Shown here piece after piece: positions 8,183-18,158 of a stretch of 64,000 bases of DNA (its first letter is position 1; each line of letters begins with the position of its first letter). Under the pieces are notes generated by a model, which worked only from the letters and a program-made list of their open reading frames with translations, made no database searches and was not told the origin of the DNA. Source of the DNA: Flagellimonas spongiicola (lineage in GTDB: Bacteria > Bacteroidota > Bacteroidia > Flavobacteriales > Flavobacteriaceae). A program made the position numbers and the translations under genes. The DNA lies in assembly GCF_023502425.1 (NCBI RefSeq), contig NZ_JAMFMA010000001.1, forward strand, positions 1,178,001 through 1,242,000, read 5' to 3'.

Positions 8183-8560
8183 ATGAATTGTAGATTGATT
8201 TTTATTTTCACCATTATAGGGCTGGTTTCATGTCAAAGCCCACATGAACGCAATTGCCTTGATTACAAAAACGGCACATTCACTTTTTCCACAGAAATCA
8301 ATGGCGAGCTTAAAACCACAAAATTTGAACGACATGAGGATTTGGAGGTTGATTACTTTGAAGGCAAACAAGATTCTTCGTCAGTTCGTTGGATCAATGA
8401 ATGCGAGTATGTGCTCAGAAACTTGAATCCAAAAAGCAAGGCTGAAGAAAAATCCATCCATATAAAAATATTGACTACCACTGATTCTTCTTATACTTTT
8501 GAATATAACGCCATAGGCGAAAAACGAAAATTCAAGGGAACAGCAATTAAAACACACTAA
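8183..8560 (+). CDS. Small lipoprotein, unknown function
   Basis: The start is placed at the ATG at 8183 because it gives a standard lipoprotein signal: MNCRLIFIFTIIGLVSCQ, with the lipobox Cys at residue 17. A longer in-frame ORF extends back to 7967 but only overlaps the XRE gene. The mature part of about 108 residues includes a strand-rich segment (CLDYKNGTFTFSTE) and a pair of cysteines (NCLDY, NECEY). Proteins of this look occur in many Flavobacteria. I do not know a function. It ends 2 bases before terC and probably shares its transcript. Confidence 0.75.
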   Translation: MNCRLIFIFTIIGLVSCQSPHERNCLDYKNGTFTFSTEINGELKTTKFERHEDLEVDYFEGKQDSSSVRWINECEYVLRNLNPKSKAEEKSIHIKILTTTDSSYTFEYNAIGEKRKFKGTAIKTH

Positions 8561-8562
8561 CC

Positions 8563-9375
8563 ATGTTCGAAATATTTACAAGTCCGGATGCCTGGATGGC
8601 ATTGCTCACATTGACCTTTTTGGAAATTATACTCGGTATTGACAATATTATATTTATTTCAATTGCCGCAGGAAAACTAGAGCAAAAGGACCGCAGGAAA
8701 GCTACTAATATTGGGCTGGTATTGGCCATGGGAATGCGAATTGTATTGCTTTTTGGGATTACCTGGTTGACCAGTATGAAAAAACCGTTTTGGGTCATAG
8801 ATGAATCGTGGATTCATGGCGGAATTAGCTGGCAAGCCCTAATTCTCTTTGCTGGTGGTTTGTTTTTGTTATACAAAAGCACCAAGGAGATTCATGAAAA
8901 AATTGAAGATAGAGGCCATGATGAAAGGGAAGTGACAAAGTCCAGGTCGTCCTCATTAACTAATGCCATTGTTCAGATTACAATAATCAATATTGTATTT
9001 TCATTCGACTCCATTTTAACCGCAATTGGTATGACCAATGGAATTTCACCAAACCCAAACGATGCACTGGTGCTTATGGTCGTTGCGGTGGTAATTTCCG
9101 TCTTGATTATGATGTTGTTTGCTAATCCAGTAGGTGAATTTGTAAACAGACATCCCTCTATTCAAGTATTGGGTCTATCTTTTTTAATTCTTATTGGATT
9201 CATGTTAATCGCGGAAGCTGCCCACCTCTCACACCTTGTAGTATTTGACAATGAAGTCGGCGCTATTCCAAAAGGCTACTTGTATTTTGCGATCGCCTTC
9301 TCATTGATGGTTGAGTTCTTCGATTTGCGGATGAATAAGAACAAGAAGAAATCTGAAGCCGCTAAAAGCAAATAG
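8563..9375 (+). CDS. TerC-family integral membrane protein
   Basis: A 270-residue membrane protein with about seven predicted helices. Two acidic membrane motifs mark the TerC/MgtE-like family: EIILGIDNIIFI (about 21-32) and NIVFSFDSILTA (about 143-154). Members are linked to tellurite resistance and to manganese or calcium export at the cytoplasmic membrane; metal efflux is the likeliest role. A charged cytoplasmic loop lies at about 108-130 (KSTKEIHEKIEDRGHDERE). It follows the lipoprotein gene by 2 bases. Confidence 0.9.
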   Translation: MFEIFTSPDAWMALLTLTFLEIILGIDNIIFISIAAGKLEQKDRRKATNIGLVLAMGMRIVLLFGITWLTSMKKPFWVIDESWIHGGISWQALILFAGGLFLLYKSTKEIHEKIEDRGHDEREVTKSRSSSLTNAIVQITIINIVFSFDSILTAIGMTNGISPNPNDALVLMVVAVVISVLIMMLFANPVGEFVNRHPSIQVLGLSFLILIGFMLIAEAAHLSHLVVFDNEVGAIPKGYLYFAIAFSLMVEFFDLRMNKNKKKSEAAKSK

Positions 9376-9380
9376 TGACG

Positions 9381-10337
9381 TTAATTTGGTCTTTGATAGG
9401 CTAGTCCGGGATTCAATTGCTTGTATTCCTTAAACTTTCGCTGTTGTTGTTTTACCGTTAATGTACTGCCATCATGGCTCCATCCGGGAGGGCCAAAAAT
9501 ATACATTAACTTATGGGATAGCTTTTTGGACTTCTTTACGTCATTCCAAATATCCTTGAATTCATGGGTCAAGATTACTACGGGATTGTATGATTCTGGA
9601 GAGTGGATCACACCATATTTGACATCGACATCATCATCCAATTCCTTCCAAGTTCCGAACATCTTATCAAAAATATTCAAAAAGCCACCGTGGTTTTTAT
9701 CTAAATATTCCACATTCTGCGCATGGTGCACTTGATGCATAGTGTGCGTGTTGAATATTTTCTCTATAAAGCCCAACTTAGGAACATACACGGAATGCAA
9801 TTGAAATTGCCATAGCGCTTCAATACCCAGGCATACCACTACCATTTCTGGTGGAAATCCTATAGCTGGCATCCACATATAAAAAAGAGGTTTATAAAGT
9901 ATCGTGAACCAGCCGTTTCTTACCGCCGTACCTAGGTTAAAATTATCTGAAGAATGGTGTACAATATGTGCGGCCCAAAGAATCCTTATTTCATGATTGG
10001 CTCTATGAAACCAATAATAAGTGAAATCATCAGCAAGCTGACAAAGCAACCAAACATACCATGCATATCCGAAAGAAGCATAGCCTAATACGTTTCTACG
10101 TACACCATCAATCTCAGGGTTACACAATTCATATACCCCTTCAAAGAGCACAATAGCAAAGGCCACTTTGAACAATGGACCCAAAATTGCTGATCCAACA
10201 CCCATGAAACCACTTGCTGCTAAATCCTTCCAGTGGTATAATTCGTCGTGCCCGTGGGTTTTGCTATAAGTAAGTTCAACTAAAATAAAGGCAATAAAAA
10301 CGGGTACGCCGTAAACCAGCGGGTTGGTAAAATCCAT
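9381..10337 (-). CDS. Sterol desaturase/fatty acid hydroxylase family protein
   Basis: A 318-residue membrane di-iron oxidase. The histidine boxes are HRANHE, HIVHHSS and HQVHHAQN, with about four membrane helices between and before them. The superfamily hydroxylates or desaturates lipids (carotenoids, sterol-like compounds, fatty acids); the actual substrate cannot be told. The C-terminal tail (about 250-318) is soluble. It lies 60 bases downstream of parC on the same strand and may be transcribed with it, and it converges on terC with a 5-base gap. Confidence 0.9.
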   Translation of the reverse strand: MDFTNPLVYGVPVFIAFILVELTYSKTHGHDELYHWKDLAASGFMGVGSAILGPLFKVAFAIVLFEGVYELCNPEIDGVRRNVLGYASFGYAWYVWLLCQLADDFTYYWFHRANHEIRILWAAHIVHHSSDNFNLGTAVRNGWFTILYKPLFYMWMPAIGFPPEMVVVCLGIEALWQFQLHSVYVPKLGFIEKIFNTHTMHQVHHAQNVEYLDKNHGGFLNIFDKMFGTWKELDDDVDVKYGVIHSPESYNPVVILTHEFKDIWNDVKKSKKLSHKLMYIFGPPGWSHDGSTLTVKQQQRKFKEYKQLNPGLAYQRPN

Positions 10338-10397
10338 AGAATGTGTTAAGCTTTGGTCTGGTGTGTGTCTAAAGTGCCAAAATAGGCAGAAAAAGCA

Positions 10398-13028
10398 TCA
10401 AAACAAAGTAGTTTGATCAGAACCGTCTTTATTTTCATTGGTTTCATCTCCTTCTTTACTGCTGATAGATTCCTCATCCACCACTTCCATCTCCTCGGGT
10501 TTTGTTTCCTCTGGTTCCGCATAAGGTAAAGACTCCAACGCATTAATATTCTTAACTTTTTCGGCGGTTAACTGGTTTCCAGTGGCTTTAATTCCCTTTA
10601 CTGAAATAAACTCTTCAATTTCGACCTGTTGGTTGGGCTTTGCATCTTTCCCTCTTGGTTTTGAAAACTCGATTTCTATGACAGGACGCCAATCCGTTGA
10701 AACCAATTCCATAAAGGATTTTGGATGTTCGGATATTACAAGTTCTTCTTTGTTTGGATTCTCTATGACAAACCTTTTGATGTAGTAGCGTTCTTTTTCT
10801 CCCTCATAATGAACCACGGAAATGGGTTTTTTTGGATTCCATTTCTCCAAAACCACCATATCGTCATTGAATCTGGTCAATAAATCTGGTGGTATGGTCT
10901 TCACTTTCCCTTTTTGATCGATAATAAGTAAAAGGTCATCTCCTTTGAAATCACCCAACAGTTCGCCCCTACCATCCACGTTTAAACGACTGACCACATC
11001 ATCAAACCAAATTTTTCTTGGTTTTAAGGTGGACACCCCTTTCTCTTTTAATTCGATACGTTTAACAGGGTACTTAGTGACCAAATTTCCTTTGGAAGCC
11101 CTTCCTTTGATGAGCAAGTCGGCAAAATCTAAATCCCATTTAAGCTTTTTAATACTCCCGGATTGTCTTAAAAGTACAGTGATCACTTCTGCCTCTCCGT
11201 TTGGATTGGCAGTGAAATAGAGTACATCGGCTGAAGCTTTACCGCCAGCCAATTGATACATCTTATCCCGGGTAACACCGGTTACATTGAACCGCTTGAT
11301 ATAGCTAGGACCACCTCTACCATCCTTATAGATCATATTATAGGTCGTACGATTATCCTTTTTCTTGAATACCCCAACATGAACAATATTTTTACCTACA
11401 AAGGTCTTGGAGTCTACCTTGGTGACCATCATTTCACCTTTTTGGGTAAATACAATGATGTCATCTATATCGCTACAGTCGGTAACATACTCATCCTTCC
11501 GTAAGGACGTTCCAATAAATCCTTCCTCACGATTAACGTAGAGTTTGGTATTTCGGATAACGACCTTAGTCGCTTCAATATCATCAAAGATTTTGATTTC
11601 AGATTTGCGTTCTCGACCTTTTCCGTATTTCTTTTTAAGTTCCTTGAAGTAATCAATAGCATAGTCCACCAAATGAGCCAAATGGTATTTGGTCTGGGCT
11701 ATGCGCTCATCCAAACTATCAATTAACTGCTGAGCCTTTTCAAGATCAAACTTTGAAATACGTTTAATACGGATTTCGGTAAGGCGAACAATATCATCCT
11801 CGGTCACTGCCCGTTTGAGATTTTTAGTATGTGGTTTTAGCCCTTTATCAATAGCAGCTATAACCCCTTCCCAGGTCTCCTCTTCTTCTATATCCCGATA
11901 TATTCTATTTTCAATGAAAATACGTTCCAAAGAAGCAAAATGCCACTGTTCCTCAAGTTCACCTAACTGGATTTCAAGTTCTGCTTTAAGTAATTCAACA
12001 GTGTAATCCGTAGATCGAATCAACATTTCCCTTACCCCAATAAACAAGGGCTTGTTATCCTCAATGATACAACCCAATGGAGAAATAGATGTTTCACAAG
12101 ATGTGAAAGCGTATAAGGCGTCAATAGTCTTGTCAGGAGAAATCCCGCTTGGAAGATGGACAAGAATTTCCACCTCTGCCGCAGTGTTGTCCTCAATCTT
12201 CTTGATTTTTATTTTCCCCTTATCGTTAGCCTTTAAGATGGAGTCAATTAAAGAAGAGGTATTGGTTCCGAACGGAATCTCATTGATTACAAGGGTGTTC
12301 TTATCGTAGGTTGAAATTTTAGCCCGAACCCTGATTTTACCACCACGTAGTCCCTCATTATAATTGGTGACGTCTATTATTCCCGCAGTTGGGAAATCCG
12401 GGAACAATTTAAAACGTTGACCTTTAAGGTGTTTAATAGAAGCATCTATAAGCTCATTGAAATTATGGGGCAATATTTTTGTAGATAGACCGACGGCTAT
12501 ACCTTCTGCGCCTTGAGCAAGTAATAGCGGGAATTTTACCGGTAAATTTACAGGTTCCTTTTTACGGCCATCATAAGACAATTGCCAATCCGTGATTTTA
12601 GGACTATAAACCACATCCAAGGCAAACTTTGATAATCGAGCTTCTATATATCGAGATGCAGCAGCACTGTCTCCAGTAAGAATGTTACCCCAGTTCCCTT
12701 GTGTATCAATCAATAAATCTTTTTGACCAATTTGGACCATGGCGTCAGCAATACTAGCATCACCATGTGGATGGTATTGCATTGTATGCCCTACTACATT
12801 GGCTACTTTATTGTAGCGGCCATCATCCAATTCTTTTAGCGCATGCATTATCCTGCGCTGAACTGGCTTAAATCCATCTTCAATAGCAGGTACGGCACGC
12901 TCTAGAATTACATAGGAGGCATAATCCAAGAACCAGTCTTTGTACATACCGGTTACACGGGTAAGACTTTCTTGCGAACTGTCCTGGTTTTCTAAACCTT
13001 CATCGTTCAGTGCTTCATTCTCTTCCAT
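10398..13028 (-). CDS. parC: DNA topoisomerase IV subunit A
   Basis: DNA cleavage and religation subunit of topoisomerase IV, which decatenates daughter chromosomes. The 876-residue protein has the winged-helix breakage domain with catalytic Tyr127 in ASRYIEARL, a long coiled-coil region (about 380-470), and a C-terminal beta-pinwheel. The pinwheel lacks a clear GyrA box, which together with the adjacent parE argues for ParC over GyrA. The last 60 residues are acidic and low-complexity. The start lies 24 bases after the parE stop. Confidence 0.93.
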   Translation of the reverse strand: MEENEALNDEGLENQDSSQESLTRVTGMYKDWFLDYASYVILERAVPAIEDGFKPVQRRIMHALKELDDGRYNKVANVVGHTMQYHPHGDASIADAMVQIGQKDLLIDTQGNWGNILTGDSAAASRYIEARLSKFALDVVYSPKITDWQLSYDGRKKEPVNLPVKFPLLLAQGAEGIAVGLSTKILPHNFNELIDASIKHLKGQRFKLFPDFPTAGIIDVTNYNEGLRGGKIRVRAKISTYDKNTLVINEIPFGTNTSSLIDSILKANDKGKIKIKKIEDNTAAEVEILVHLPSGISPDKTIDALYAFTSCETSISPLGCIIEDNKPLFIGVREMLIRSTDYTVELLKAELEIQLGELEEQWHFASLERIFIENRIYRDIEEEETWEGVIAAIDKGLKPHTKNLKRAVTEDDIVRLTEIRIKRISKFDLEKAQQLIDSLDERIAQTKYHLAHLVDYAIDYFKELKKKYGKGRERKSEIKIFDDIEATKVVIRNTKLYVNREEGFIGTSLRKDEYVTDCSDIDDIIVFTQKGEMMVTKVDSKTFVGKNIVHVGVFKKKDNRTTYNMIYKDGRGGPSYIKRFNVTGVTRDKMYQLAGGKASADVLYFTANPNGEAEVITVLLRQSGSIKKLKWDLDFADLLIKGRASKGNLVTKYPVKRIELKEKGVSTLKPRKIWFDDVVSRLNVDGRGELLGDFKGDDLLLIIDQKGKVKTIPPDLLTRFNDDMVVLEKWNPKKPISVVHYEGEKERYYIKRFVIENPNKEELVISEHPKSFMELVSTDWRPVIEIEFSKPRGKDAKPNQQVEIEEFISVKGIKATGNQLTAEKVKNINALESLPYAEPEETKPEEMEVVDEESISSKEGDETNENKDGSDQTTLF

Positions 13029-13052
13029 TTAGAACGAGGTCATTTATCTGGT

Positions 13053-14912
13053 TTATAGTTGGTTTTCTTCTATTAAATCAAGCTCCACTTTAAGGTTTTT
13101 GATGATGAATTCCTGCCGGTCCGGGGTATTCTTGCCCATATAGAACTTCAGAAGTGTATCTATACTCATTGCCTTATCCAACATTACAGGTTCCAGTCGA
13201 ATATCATCTCCAATAAAGTGTTGGAATTCATCTGGTGAAATTTCCCCTAACCCTTTGAAACGTGTAATCTCTGGTTTGCCTGTTAATTTTTGGATGGCAT
13301 TTCTCCTTTCCTCTTCACTGTAGCAATAGATAGTTTCTTTTTTATTTCGTACTCTAAACAAAGGTGTTTGTAAAATATATAGGTGGTTTTCTTTAATTAA
13401 TTCAGGGAAAAATTGCAAAAAGAATGTAATCAGCAACAAACGAATATGCATTCCATCAACATCAGCATCCGTTGCGATTACAATATTGTTGTAACGCAAA
13501 TCCTCCATGGATTCTTCGATATTCAGTGCTGCTTGTAGAAGATTAAATTCCTCATTTTCGTATACAATCTTCTTGGACATTCCATAGGAGTTCAGAGGTT
13601 TTCCCCTAAGGCTAAAAACTGCTTGTGTATTTACATCCCTTGATTTGGTAATAGATCCAGATGCTGAATCTCCTTCTGTGATAAAAAGGGTTGACTCCAG
13701 TCTACGGTCCTTTTTCATATCCTGCAAATGTACCCTGCAATCTCTAAGTTTTTTGTTATGCAAACTGGCCTTTTTTGCCCTATCCCTCGCAAGTTTCCGA
13801 ATTCCGGAAAGTTCTTTGCGTTCTTTTTCTGCCTGAACGATTTTCCGTTGCAAGGCCTCCGCGGTCTGCTGATTTTTATGCAAGAAATTATCCAAATACT
13901 TACCTATAAAATCATTGATGTAGGTACGTACTGTTGGAAGGTTCCCGCCCATGTCTGTAGAGCCCAATTTGGTCTTTGTCTGACTCTCAAAAACAGGTTC
14001 CATGACCTTAATGGAAACTGCGGATATTATGGATTTCCGAATATCTGAAGCATCGTAATTCTTTCCGTAGAAATCACGAACCGTTTTTACAATGGCTTCC
14101 CTAAATGCTGCTTGGTGTGTTCCTCCTTGGGTGGTATGTTGGCCATTTACAAAAGAATGATATTCTTCGCTATATTGTGTTTTACTATGTGTGATAGCCA
14201 CCTCAATGTCATTCCCTTTTAGGTGAATGATAGGATAAAGAAAATCTTCTTGATTATTGTTATCTTCCAGTAAGTCCTTCAAACCGTTTTCCGAATGGAA
14301 TTTCTCTCCATTGAAAACAATGGTAAGACCAGGATTTAGGTATACATAGTTTTTGAGCATGCGTTCTACATACTCATTGCGGTATTTATACTTTTTAAAA
14401 ATGGTTTCATCGGGCACGAAACTTACTTTGGTTCCTCTTCGCCTTGAAGTTTCTTCCAACATTTCCTCATTGACCAAGTTCCCCGCTTCAAATTCCGCAG
14501 TCTTGGATTTTCCATCTCTAGTAGATTCTACCTTAAAGGATGTAGAAAGTGCGTTTACGGCCTTGGTACCTACCCCGTTCAATCCAACTGACTTCTTAAA
14601 GGCACGAGTATCATACTTACCCCCGGTGTTCATCTTGGACACTACATCCACGACTTTACCCAATGGAATTCCACGACCATAATCACGGACATGTACCGTA
14701 TTTTCCTTGATATTGATTTCGATGGTTTTCCCTGCCCCCATTACAAATTCATCGATACAGTTATCGATGACTTCTTTTAACAGAATATAGATACCATCAT
14801 CTGCGGAAGAACCGTCACCCAATTTTCCAATATACATACCAGGGCGCATTCGGATATGCTCCTTCCAGTCCAGTGAGCGGATATTATCCTCTGTATATTG
14901 GGTTTGTGCCAT
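13053..14912 (-). CDS. parE: DNA topoisomerase IV subunit B
   Basis: ATPase subunit of topoisomerase IV. Visible parts are the GHKL ATPase domain (VIDNCIDE near 48, [18 protein letters not shown]), the transducer domain, and the TOPRIM domain with [11 protein letters not shown] and [10 protein letters not shown]. The start is set at the ATG at 14912 ([16 protein letters not shown], 619 residues), because the 14 residues encoded upstream are hydrophobic and do not belong to the family. It forms an operon with parC. Confidence 0.94.
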   Translation of the reverse strand: MAQTQYTEDNIRSLDWKEHIRMRPGMYIGKLGDGSSADDGIYILLKEVIDNCIDEFVMGAGKTIEINIKENTVHVRDYGRGIPLGKVVDVVSKMNTGGKYDTRAFKKSVGLNGVGTKAVNALSTSFKVESTRDGKSKTAEFEAGNLVNEEMLEETSRRRGTKVSFVPDETIFKKYKYRNEYVERMLKNYVYLNPGLTIVFNGEKFHSENGLKDLLEDNNNQEDFLYPIIHLKGNDIEVAITHSKTQYSEEYHSFVNGQHTTQGGTHQAAFREAIVKTVRDFYGKNYDASDIRKSIISAVSIKVMEPVFESQTKTKLGSTDMGGNLPTVRTYINDFIGKYLDNFLHKNQQTAEALQRKIVQAEKERKELSGIRKLARDRAKKASLHNKKLRDCRVHLQDMKKDRRLESTLFITEGDSASGSITKSRDVNTQAVFSLRGKPLNSYGMSKKIVYENEEFNLLQAALNIEESMEDLRYNNIVIATDADVDGMHIRLLLITFFLQFFPELIKENHLYILQTPLFRVRNKKETIYCYSEEERRNAIQKLTGKPEITRFKGLGEISPDEFQHFIGDDIRLEPVMLDKAMSIDTLLKFYMGKNTPDRQEFIIKNLKVELDLIEENQL

Positions 14913-15046
14913 ATGATAGGGGTTAATCCTTGCTAATATAAAATTTAGGTACAAAAATTAAAGGAAAGCGGACAGAAAGTAATCAACAAGGGGTGTTAAT
15001 AGGGTTCTGCAATAAAGTAATGGAAAAATTTTGCCGAGCATATAAA

Positions 15047-16708
15047 CTAATCCGAACAGATGCCGTTAGCGATATCTTCACATGTTGGGTTATGTTTATT
15101 GCCTTCAATTGTACAAGTTTCTACTAAGTTTTCATTAAAGACATTAACAAGTGAGCAAAAGTTTGTCAGCATTTGGTTCCCTCTTATTTCAACATCCCCT
15201 GTTATTGTAGAAATGTTCTGAAAATTGGATAAGTCCTCAACCAAATAGTTGCTATTAAAAATAAATGAACCGTTGATTTTATTAAGATTCATAAATGCCT
15301 CCAATTTATTTAATCCAAAATTTGTGCGGATATTTAGTGATCCGGTAATTTCTATTAAAGAATTAAAGGCATTAATTTCCATCAGATTACTATTGAAAAC
15401 AATAAGGATATCTTTTAATTGAGTGATGTTTTCGAATCCTAATACTGTTTCAAGTTGTGGATTGCCCGTTATAAACACCCCTTCAATTTGGTTCAAGTCT
15501 GGAAAATTCGAAAGTACAAAGAATGAGTCATTATTTTGTATAATCAAATGTCTACAAACTTCAAGTTTTGCAAATCCATTGAACGATTCCAATTTGTCGT
15601 TGTTTTCAATGGTTAAATTATCATCCATGGAAACTAAATTGGCAAATCCATTTAAGGAAATCAAAGAGCTATTGTTAATAATTCTAATTTCTCCTTTAAG
15701 GTATTCATTGTCAGAAGACATATGCTCCAAACCATTAAAACCATCAATAGTTAGCAATGATGAATTGGCATCGATAATTATAAGACGAACTGTTTTCACC
15801 TTATTGAAACCGCTAATATTTTCTAATGATCCGTTAAATCCAATGGCAATTTGACCATTGACTTTTTCTAGCGCTGTTAAAAAATCAACATCTTCTAATG
15901 AGGTATTAGCTCCTATCCCTACATGACCCACGTCAGTTAATTTAGGGAAGTTCTCTACTCGCTTTAGATTGTCGTTATAATCAAAACCTATCAAGCCTCC
16001 AATCATTTCCAAATTATCAAAACCGCCTACATCTGTCAATAACGGAATTCTATTTATAATCAAATCCCCACCAACGGTATTTAGGTTTTTTAATCCTGTA
16101 ATTTTTTCTAAATTATATAAATGAATAAAGCGTAGGTTTCCATCAACTGAAATCAACGATTCCATACTGGATAAATCAACGATTCCTTCGGAAGTTGGGG
16201 AGGTTGCATCAGAGACAATTAATGTTCCTTTTACTCGCGTATACTTTTGAGCACCAAACTCATCAACTTCCTTTTGTGTTGATAAGATAACATCTCCCTC
16301 GAATACTTTTTGTTCAGTAACTATGTTTAAGGTGATAAACTGTTGCTGATTACCATATGTCGTCCCTTGACTATTCGTAGCAAAAGCTCTAACATAATAC
16401 GTTTTATTGGGCTCCAGGTTTTGAATTTCTGTTGAAAACAATCCTGTTCCAACCGGTACTTCTATAGTGTTATCAGATACTTCAGGATTAGGTTCCAAGG
16501 ACCAAACGAATCCCCTTTTCAAAATAGCACCACCTCCATCTGAACTTATATTCCCTGTAGCTGTAACTGAATTTTCAGAAATATCTGCAACTGAAGACGT
16601 AGAAACTGTAGGTAACACTATCACTGGGGTTGGATCTTGCAACGGGTCTGTTTCGGAAGAGCATGATAGAACAAAAAGACAAAGTATGAGGCTATAAAAT
16701 CTCGACAT
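15047..16708 (-). CDS. Surface lipoprotein with fibronectin-like domain and L-domain/LRR-like repeats
   Basis: A 553-residue exported lipoprotein. The signal ends in VLSCSS, so Cys16 is the lipid-modified residue, and it is followed by a Pro/Thr-rich linker. Residues about 30-125 resemble a fibronectin III-like domain of the kind common in Bacteroidota surface proteins (GFVWSLEPNP, NKTYYVRAFATNSQG). From about 165 to 520 there are around 14 irregular repeats of 22-25 residues (NLEKITGLKNLNTVGG, GSLENISGFNKVKTV) resembling receptor L-domain or BspA-type leucine-rich repeats. Such proteins usually bind other proteins or glycans at the cell surface. The upstream region carries an element like those before two other surface genes here. 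Confidence 0.8.
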   Translation of the reverse strand: MSRFYSLILCLFVLSCSSETDPLQDPTPVIVLPTVSTSSVADISENSVTATGNISSDGGGAILKRGFVWSLEPNPEVSDNTIEVPVGTGLFSTEIQNLEPNKTYYVRAFATNSQGTTYGNQQQFITLNIVTEQKVFEGDVILSTQKEVDEFGAQKYTRVKGTLIVSDATSPTSEGIVDLSSMESLISVDGNLRFIHLYNLEKITGLKNLNTVGGDLIINRIPLLTDVGGFDNLEMIGGLIGFDYNDNLKRVENFPKLTDVGHVGIGANTSLEDVDFLTALEKVNGQIAIGFNGSLENISGFNKVKTVRLIIIDANSSLLTIDGFNGLEHMSSDNEYLKGEIRIINNSSLISLNGFANLVSMDDNLTIENNDKLESFNGFAKLEVCRHLIIQNNDSFFVLSNFPDLNQIEGVFITGNPQLETVLGFENITQLKDILIVFNSNLMEINAFNSLIEITGSLNIRTNFGLNKLEAFMNLNKINGSFIFNSNYLVEDLSNFQNISTITGDVEIRGNQMLTNFCSLVNVFNENLVETCTIEGNKHNPTCEDIANGICSD

Positions 16709-16760
16709 CGTATCAAATTAATAAGTGGCGAAATTAGAATTTCATGATGTTATACCAAGA

Positions 16761-16794
16761 AATTCATCGACAAATTGAAGTATTTTTCGATGTT
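16761..16794 (-). promoter_or_regulatory. Tandem half-box element, weaker relative of the 34-bp element
   Basis: On the minus strand this region reads a half-box with TCGAAAAA, then AATACTTC, then ATTTGTCGATGAATT at 16761-16775. The second box shares the core ATTyGTCrAT with the elements at 18096-18129 and 60533-60566, and the half-boxes are again about 20-21 bp apart. It lies 53 bases before the ATG of the L-domain lipoprotein. Confidence 0.4.
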
Positions 16795-16852
16795 TTTTGT
16801 AGCAAAAAAATACTACAACTGATAATCAATGACTTAGATTTTTAAAACAAAA

Positions 16853-16875
16853 AACGACCCAATTTTTGGGTCGTT
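16853..16875 (-). terminator. Rho-independent terminator for the TIG lipoprotein gene
   Basis: AACGACCC at 16853-16860 pairs with GGGTCGTT at 16868-16875, and the adjoining AA/TT extends the stem by two. On the minus strand the hairpin is followed by TTTTTTGTTTT, an ideal U-tract, 30 bases beyond the stop of the TIG gene. Confidence 0.9.
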
Positions 16876-16904
16876 AATTTTTACAAGATTTGTTGATAAT
16901 ATAT

Positions 16905-18032
16905 TTATTTTTTCTGTACAAGTATCTTTAATTCTACATACTTATAATCATCTGCTCCATTCACTTCAACCACCTCAATATATCCTTTAACACCAGCCGC
17001 ATTTATAAAACTATAAACTTTATCCCCGGCAATTGAAATTTTGGTTAGTCCAGTTCCTCCGCTATGATCCACATTGAATTCCAAGTCATCAGGCGTTACT
17101 AATTCTAAATCCAAATCAGGGTCTTCTTCCTTAAAGGTTGTTTCCGTGGCATTAATACCAAGATCATTATCAAAACCTAGAGCAACACGAAGCTTTGGAG
17201 AGATAAAATTCGGGTAGACATTCCCAGCTTGGGCATTGTCGTTATCTAATACCCCAAACGATATATCCACCTGTTGTTGTTCTTCCGCAGAAGGGCCTTC
17301 GAACAAATTATTTACATAGGTGGTTTGAAGGGTTGAATTGTAGAAACTACTGGATTCATTATCCGCTAAATTATAGAGGTAAACTGTTTGGATTTCATTT
17401 AATTGACTTATTTCAATTACTTCAAAATCGTCCTCACTTGCCCAAGTTTCACCATCCACTGTTACACTTAACTTTGAAGTTATAGCATTTTCTGGAACGA
17501 TAACTTTTAATTCCTTTTCATTGGATTTTAAAACTTTGGCTTGAACTTCACCGAACATTACGGTGTTTTCTGAAGGTTCCTCGCTAAAGTTTGTACCTTC
17601 GATTGTTACTCCTGAACCGATTGGACCTTTTTCAGGATGAAACAATGAAATCGAAGGGCCATTGTAAATCAAATTGAATGTATTGATACTTTTAACAGTG
17701 GTGCCCTTAACTGTCACACTGATTTTAGCACTGGTTGCACCTTTTGGGACCTCAACTTTTAGTTGATTGGTTGATGCACTTTTGACATCCGCTTCAGCTT
17801 CGCCAAATTTCACTGAATTTCCCGTCTCACTTGAACTGAAGTTTTCTCCATTAATAGTTACAATGGCTCCTACTTCCGCGGAAGGTGGATAAAATTCATT
17901 GATTTTAGTGTAGACCTCAGTTGCCGATTCATCTTCGGAACAAGCTGCAAAAAACAAGATTGCAACTACTGGCAAAACTGCGCTAATCGTTTTTCTTAAT
18001 CTGGGGTAATTTGAAAATTTCATTTTGGACAT
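16905..18032 (-). CDS. IPT/TIG-domain surface lipoprotein
   Basis: An exported lipoprotein of about 375 residues. The signal (KTISAVLPVVAILFFAACSE) places the lipidated Cys at about residue 31. Two IPT/TIG immunoglobulin-like domains follow: about 45-120 (FYPPSAEVGAIVTINGENF) and about 123-205 (FHPEKGPIGSGVTIEGTNF). After these comes a unique C-terminal domain of about 170 residues of unknown role. TIG domains in Bacteroidota outer-membrane proteins often act as spacers for glycan-binding modules. The start is placed at the ATG at 18032; an ATG at 18023 gives the same signal peptide. A 34-bp element lies 63 bases upstream and a strong terminator downstream. Confidence 0.8.
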   Translation of the reverse strand: MSKMKFSNYPRLRKTISAVLPVVAILFFAACSEDESATEVYTKINEFYPPSAEVGAIVTINGENFSSSETGNSVKFGEAEADVKSASTNQLKVEVPKGATSAKISVTVKGTTVKSINTFNLIYNGPSISLFHPEKGPIGSGVTIEGTNFSEEPSENTVMFGEVQAKVLKSNEKELKVIVPENAITSKLSVTVDGETWASEDDFEVIEISQLNEIQTVYLYNLADNESSSFYNSTLQTTYVNNLFEGPSAEEQQQVDISFGVLDNDNAQAGNVYPNFISPKLRVALGFDNDLGINATETTFKEEDPDLDLELVTPDDLEFNVDHSGGTGLTKISIAGDKVYSFINAAGVKGYIEVVEVNGADDYKYVELKILVQKK

Positions 18033-18095
18033 TTTATATTCAGTCCAAAACTCAATCAATTAAATAGTAAGCGGAGTACTCAATTTATGGATGCA

Positions 18096-18129
18096 GCATT
18101 TCAATTGACGAATACCTAATTTGAATTGA
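18096..18129 (-). promoter_or_regulatory. 34-bp tandem regulatory element, copy 1
   Basis: Read on the minus strand, half-boxes TCAATTCAAA and TCAATTGAAATGC begin 21 bp apart and the second is preceded by GGTATTCG. Of the 34 positions, 28 match the element at 60533-60566 with no gap. It lies 63 bases before the TIG lipoprotein start. Two direct half-sites two helical turns apart are what a tandem-binding response regulator of the LytTR kind would use; the binder is inferred. Confidence 0.6.
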
Positions 18130-18158
18130 TATGGTTTTCTAAAAACCAAAAAAAAGAC

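Noticed and set aside
15423-15854. 143-aa plus-strand ORF
   Set aside because: Lies fully inside the L-domain lipoprotein gene on the other strand; no signal or motif; a shadow of the repeat codons.
18133-18150. GGTTTT...AAAACC hairpin next to an A-run downstream of ychF
   Set aside because: On the ychF strand the T-run precedes the hairpin, so it cannot act as its terminator.
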